Origin: Pantoea sp. AS-PWVM4 | GTDB taxonomy: Bacteria; Pseudomonadota; Gammaproteobacteria; Enterobacterales; Enterobacteriaceae | DNA length: 64,000 nt | Direction: 5' to 3' | Assembly: GCF_000468095.1 (NCBI RefSeq) | Contig: NZ_ASZC01000002.1 | Coordinates: forward strand, 248,001 to 312,000 | In this document: one piece after another, positions 62,385-64,000 of the stretch | How positions within the stretch are numbered: the first letter of the stretch is position 1 | Layout of the letters: every line of letters starts with the position of its first letter | The notes under the pieces: model-generated | What the model was told of the DNA's origin: nothing | The model's database searches: none | What the model saw: only the letters and a program-made list of their open reading frames with translations | Translations under genes and position numbers: made by a program

Positions 62385-63914
62385 ATGAACAAGTTCGTGC
62401 GCAGCGCGCCGTCACTCAGTGTCATCTCGCTCGCGCTATTGTTAGCCGGGTGTGCGGTGGGGCCAGATTATCAGCCACCCCATGCACAAACGCCTGCCAG
62501 CTACCGTGATCTCCCCTCTCAGGAAGCGTCAAAACCGTTGTCAGCAGCGACCAACCCGCTATGGTGGAAAAGTTTTAACGATCCGTTGCTCGACAGTCTG
62601 ATCACCCGTGCGATAGCCGATAACCTGACGCTGCAACAGGCGGTGCTGCGCATTGCCGGGGCGCGTGAGCAGCTGGCGCAGGCGAGTGGCGGGCTGTTTC
62701 CGACGCTGAGCGGTTCGGCCAAAATGACCCGTCAGCAGCTTGGGTTGAAGGGGTTGCTGGAATCGAACGGTGTATACAATCAGGTCGATAGTGATGTGGC
62801 GGGTCAGCTCAATGGTTTGACGCATTCGGTGAATTTGTATCAGGGAAGCTTCGATGCCAGTTGGGAACTGGATCTGTGGGGCAAAGTGCGGCGTCAGATC
62901 GAGATGGCCAATGCGCAGCAGCAGGCGGCGATGGAGCAGCGTAACGATGCACTGGTTTCGCTGCAAGCTGAAGTGGCGCGAGCGTATCTGCAACTGCGCG
63001 GTGCGCAGGCGGTGCTGCAAACTTTGCAGGAGCAGATTACCGTCGCGCAACAAACCTCAGAATTGACCCAGAGCCAACAGCGCAACGGTATGGCACCGCT
63101 GACTGATGTTGAGAACGCCCGTGCGCAGTTGTCATCCCTTAACGCGCAGTTGCCGCAATACCAGGCGCAGGAGCGCCAGGCGATGAATGGGCTGGCGGTG
63201 CTGTTGGGGAAAACCCCTGGCGCGCTGGACAGTGAACTGGCGAGCGTAAAACCGCTGCCTGCGTTACCGAAACTGGTATCAGTGGGTATTCCTTCCACGC
63301 TGGCACGACGTCGACCGGACATTCGTCAGGCGGAAGCCACGCTGCACGCGCAAACCGCCAATATTGGTGTGTCGGTGGCAGAGCTGTTCCCCAGCCTGTC
63401 ACTGACCGGGCAACTTGGCGTGCGTAACACCGACGCCAGCTATCTGGACAACTGGAGCAGCCACTTTTATAGCATCGGCCCGTCGCTCTCGATCCCGATC
63501 TTTCAGGGCGGGCAACTGGTGTCCAGCGTGAAACTGGCGCGCGCGCAGCAGGCCAATGCGGCGCTTGAGTATCGTCAGACGGTGCTTACGGCGTTACAGG
63601 ACGTGGAAAACGCGCTGGTCAGTTATCGCGCTGACCAACAGCAGGTGACGGCGCTGGATGAAACCACCGGGGCGTTACAACGGGCTTTTGATCTCGCGAC
63701 TGACAGCTATCGCCAGGGGATCTCCACCTTCCTCGACGTGCTGGATGCACAACGTCAGCTGGCGCAGGCGCAGGCGCAATCCACTCAGGCGCGGATGCAA
63801 ACGGCTTTAGACCTGGTGGCGTTGTATAAAGCGCTCGGCGGTGGCTGGGAACCGTATCAGACGGTCAATCTGCCTGACTACGCGGTATTTGGTCCGGCAA
63901 CTGAAGTCAAATAA
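62385..63914 (+). CDS. NodT-family outer-membrane efflux lipoprotein
   Basis: 509-residue TolC-like outer-membrane factor. Lipobox LLLAGC places acylated Cys at about 24. The repeated TolC domains show NPLWWKSFNDPLLDSLITRAIADNLTLQQA and LARRRPDIRQAEATLHAQTANIGVSVAELFPSLSL, and the coupling to the adaptor is expected in RQGISTFLDVLDAQRQL. AGGAG lies in the preceding gene's end; ATG 62385. The operon thus brings its own outer-membrane channel instead of using TolC. Confidence 0.93.
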   Translation: MNKFVRSAPSLSVISLALLLAGCAVGPDYQPPHAQTPASYRDLPSQEASKPLSAATNPLWWKSFNDPLLDSLITRAIADNLTLQQAVLRIAGAREQLAQASGGLFPTLSGSAKMTRQQLGLKGLLESNGVYNQVDSDVAGQLNGLTHSVNLYQGSFDASWELDLWGKVRRQIEMANAQQQAAMEQRNDALVSLQAEVARAYLQLRGAQAVLQTLQEQITVAQQTSELTQSQQRNGMAPLTDVENARAQLSSLNAQLPQYQAQERQAMNGLAVLLGKTPGALDSELASVKPLPALPKLVSVGIPSTLARRRPDIRQAEATLHAQTANIGVSVAELFPSLSLTGQLGVRNTDASYLDNWSSHFYSIGPSLSIPIFQGGQLVSSVKLARAQQANAALEYRQTVLTALQDVENALVSYRADQQQVTALDETTGALQRAFDLATDSYRQGISTFLDVLDAQRQLAQAQAQSTQARMQTALDLVALYKALGGGWEPYQTVNLPDYAVFGPATEVK

Positions 63915-63923
63915 TCTGTCAGG

Positions 63924-63946
63924 GCCGCAGCGGGTACAGTTGCGGC
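63924..63946 (+). terminator. Possible weak terminator after the efflux operon
   Basis: Six-base arms GCCGCA / TGCGGC around an 11-base loop, ten bases after the stop. No T run, so it is uncertain. The remaining bases to 64000 show no gene. Confidence 0.35.
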
Positions 63947-64000
63947 TCACGATGTTGACTCCCGCGTATTCTTTATTTTCCTGAGCGTGAATTCCGTGAC

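Overview
The window is a gene-dense piece of enterobacterial chromosome. The order dinG / ybiB / rlmF / ybiO / glnQPH / dps / rhtA / ompX / mntS / mntR / ybiR and the block osmF-yehY-yehX-yehW / yohO / mlrA are Enterobacterales synteny. The hut genes, extra catabolic clusters and loss of neighbours such as opgE point to an Erwiniaceae-type organism (Pantoea or a close relative). That genus call is inference. I see no rRNA, tRNA, phage, insertion sequence or CRISPR array.

Layout. 1-1111: a general porin. 1211-9593: an accessory catabolic cluster with a flavin-reductase-fold protein, a creatinase-like M24 protein that lacks the metal ligands, a polyamine-type ABC importer, a divergent TIM-barrel isomerase and a GntR regulator. 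9630-11102: an MFS transporter. 11333-15965: the OsmF osmoprotectant ABC system, the 35-residue protein YohO and the curli regulator MlrA with an MlrA-box-like palindrome upstream. 16115-17651: an XRE-cupin regulator and two GNAT acetyltransferases in an overlapping operon. 17767-29156: the most unusual locus. Two related LysR regulators flank an argininosuccinate-lyase-family C-N lyase, a polar amino acid ABC importer, two NodB/PuuE-like deacetylase-fold proteins (the second without key metal ligands), an MmgE/PrpD protein, an iron-ADH-family dehydrogenase and a ureohydrolase.

29213-32974: dinG (LexA box) and ybiB with a PaiB-like gene between them. 32978-34709: an M20 amidohydrolase and the C-terminal remnant of an Rpn-family gene. 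34797-48702: a complete histidine-utilisation regulon (hutU, hutH, hutC, hutD, hutF, hutI, hutG), an amino acid ABC transporter and a second HutH-like protein from which the MIO-forming Ala-Ser-Gly is precisely missing. At least six TTGTATATACAA-like sites, the probable HutC operators, tie these units together. Degradation would run histidine, urocanate, imidazolonepropionate, formiminoglutamate, formylglutamate, glutamate plus formate (the HutF/HutG route).

48848-59493: core genes rlmF, ybiO, glnQPH (with sigma-54 and NtrC-like sites), dps, rhtA, ompX, a manganese locus and ybiR. The manganese locus has mntR divergent from a two-gene operon: a newly noticed 25-residue membrane peptide and an MntS homologue with a Cys-rich N-terminal extension. 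Two MntR boxes lie between. 59679-63914: a tripartite efflux operon (HlyD/EmrA-like, EmrB-like, NodT-type outer-membrane lipoprotein).

A dispersed hairpin repeat (core GCGCGATAAATCGCGCCGCTAC) recurs in at least eight intergenic regions, mostly between convergent genes, with compensatory changes in the stem. Start codons were chosen from Shine-Dalgarno sequences, operon overlaps and family length. All family assignments are from reading the protein sequences, without database searches.
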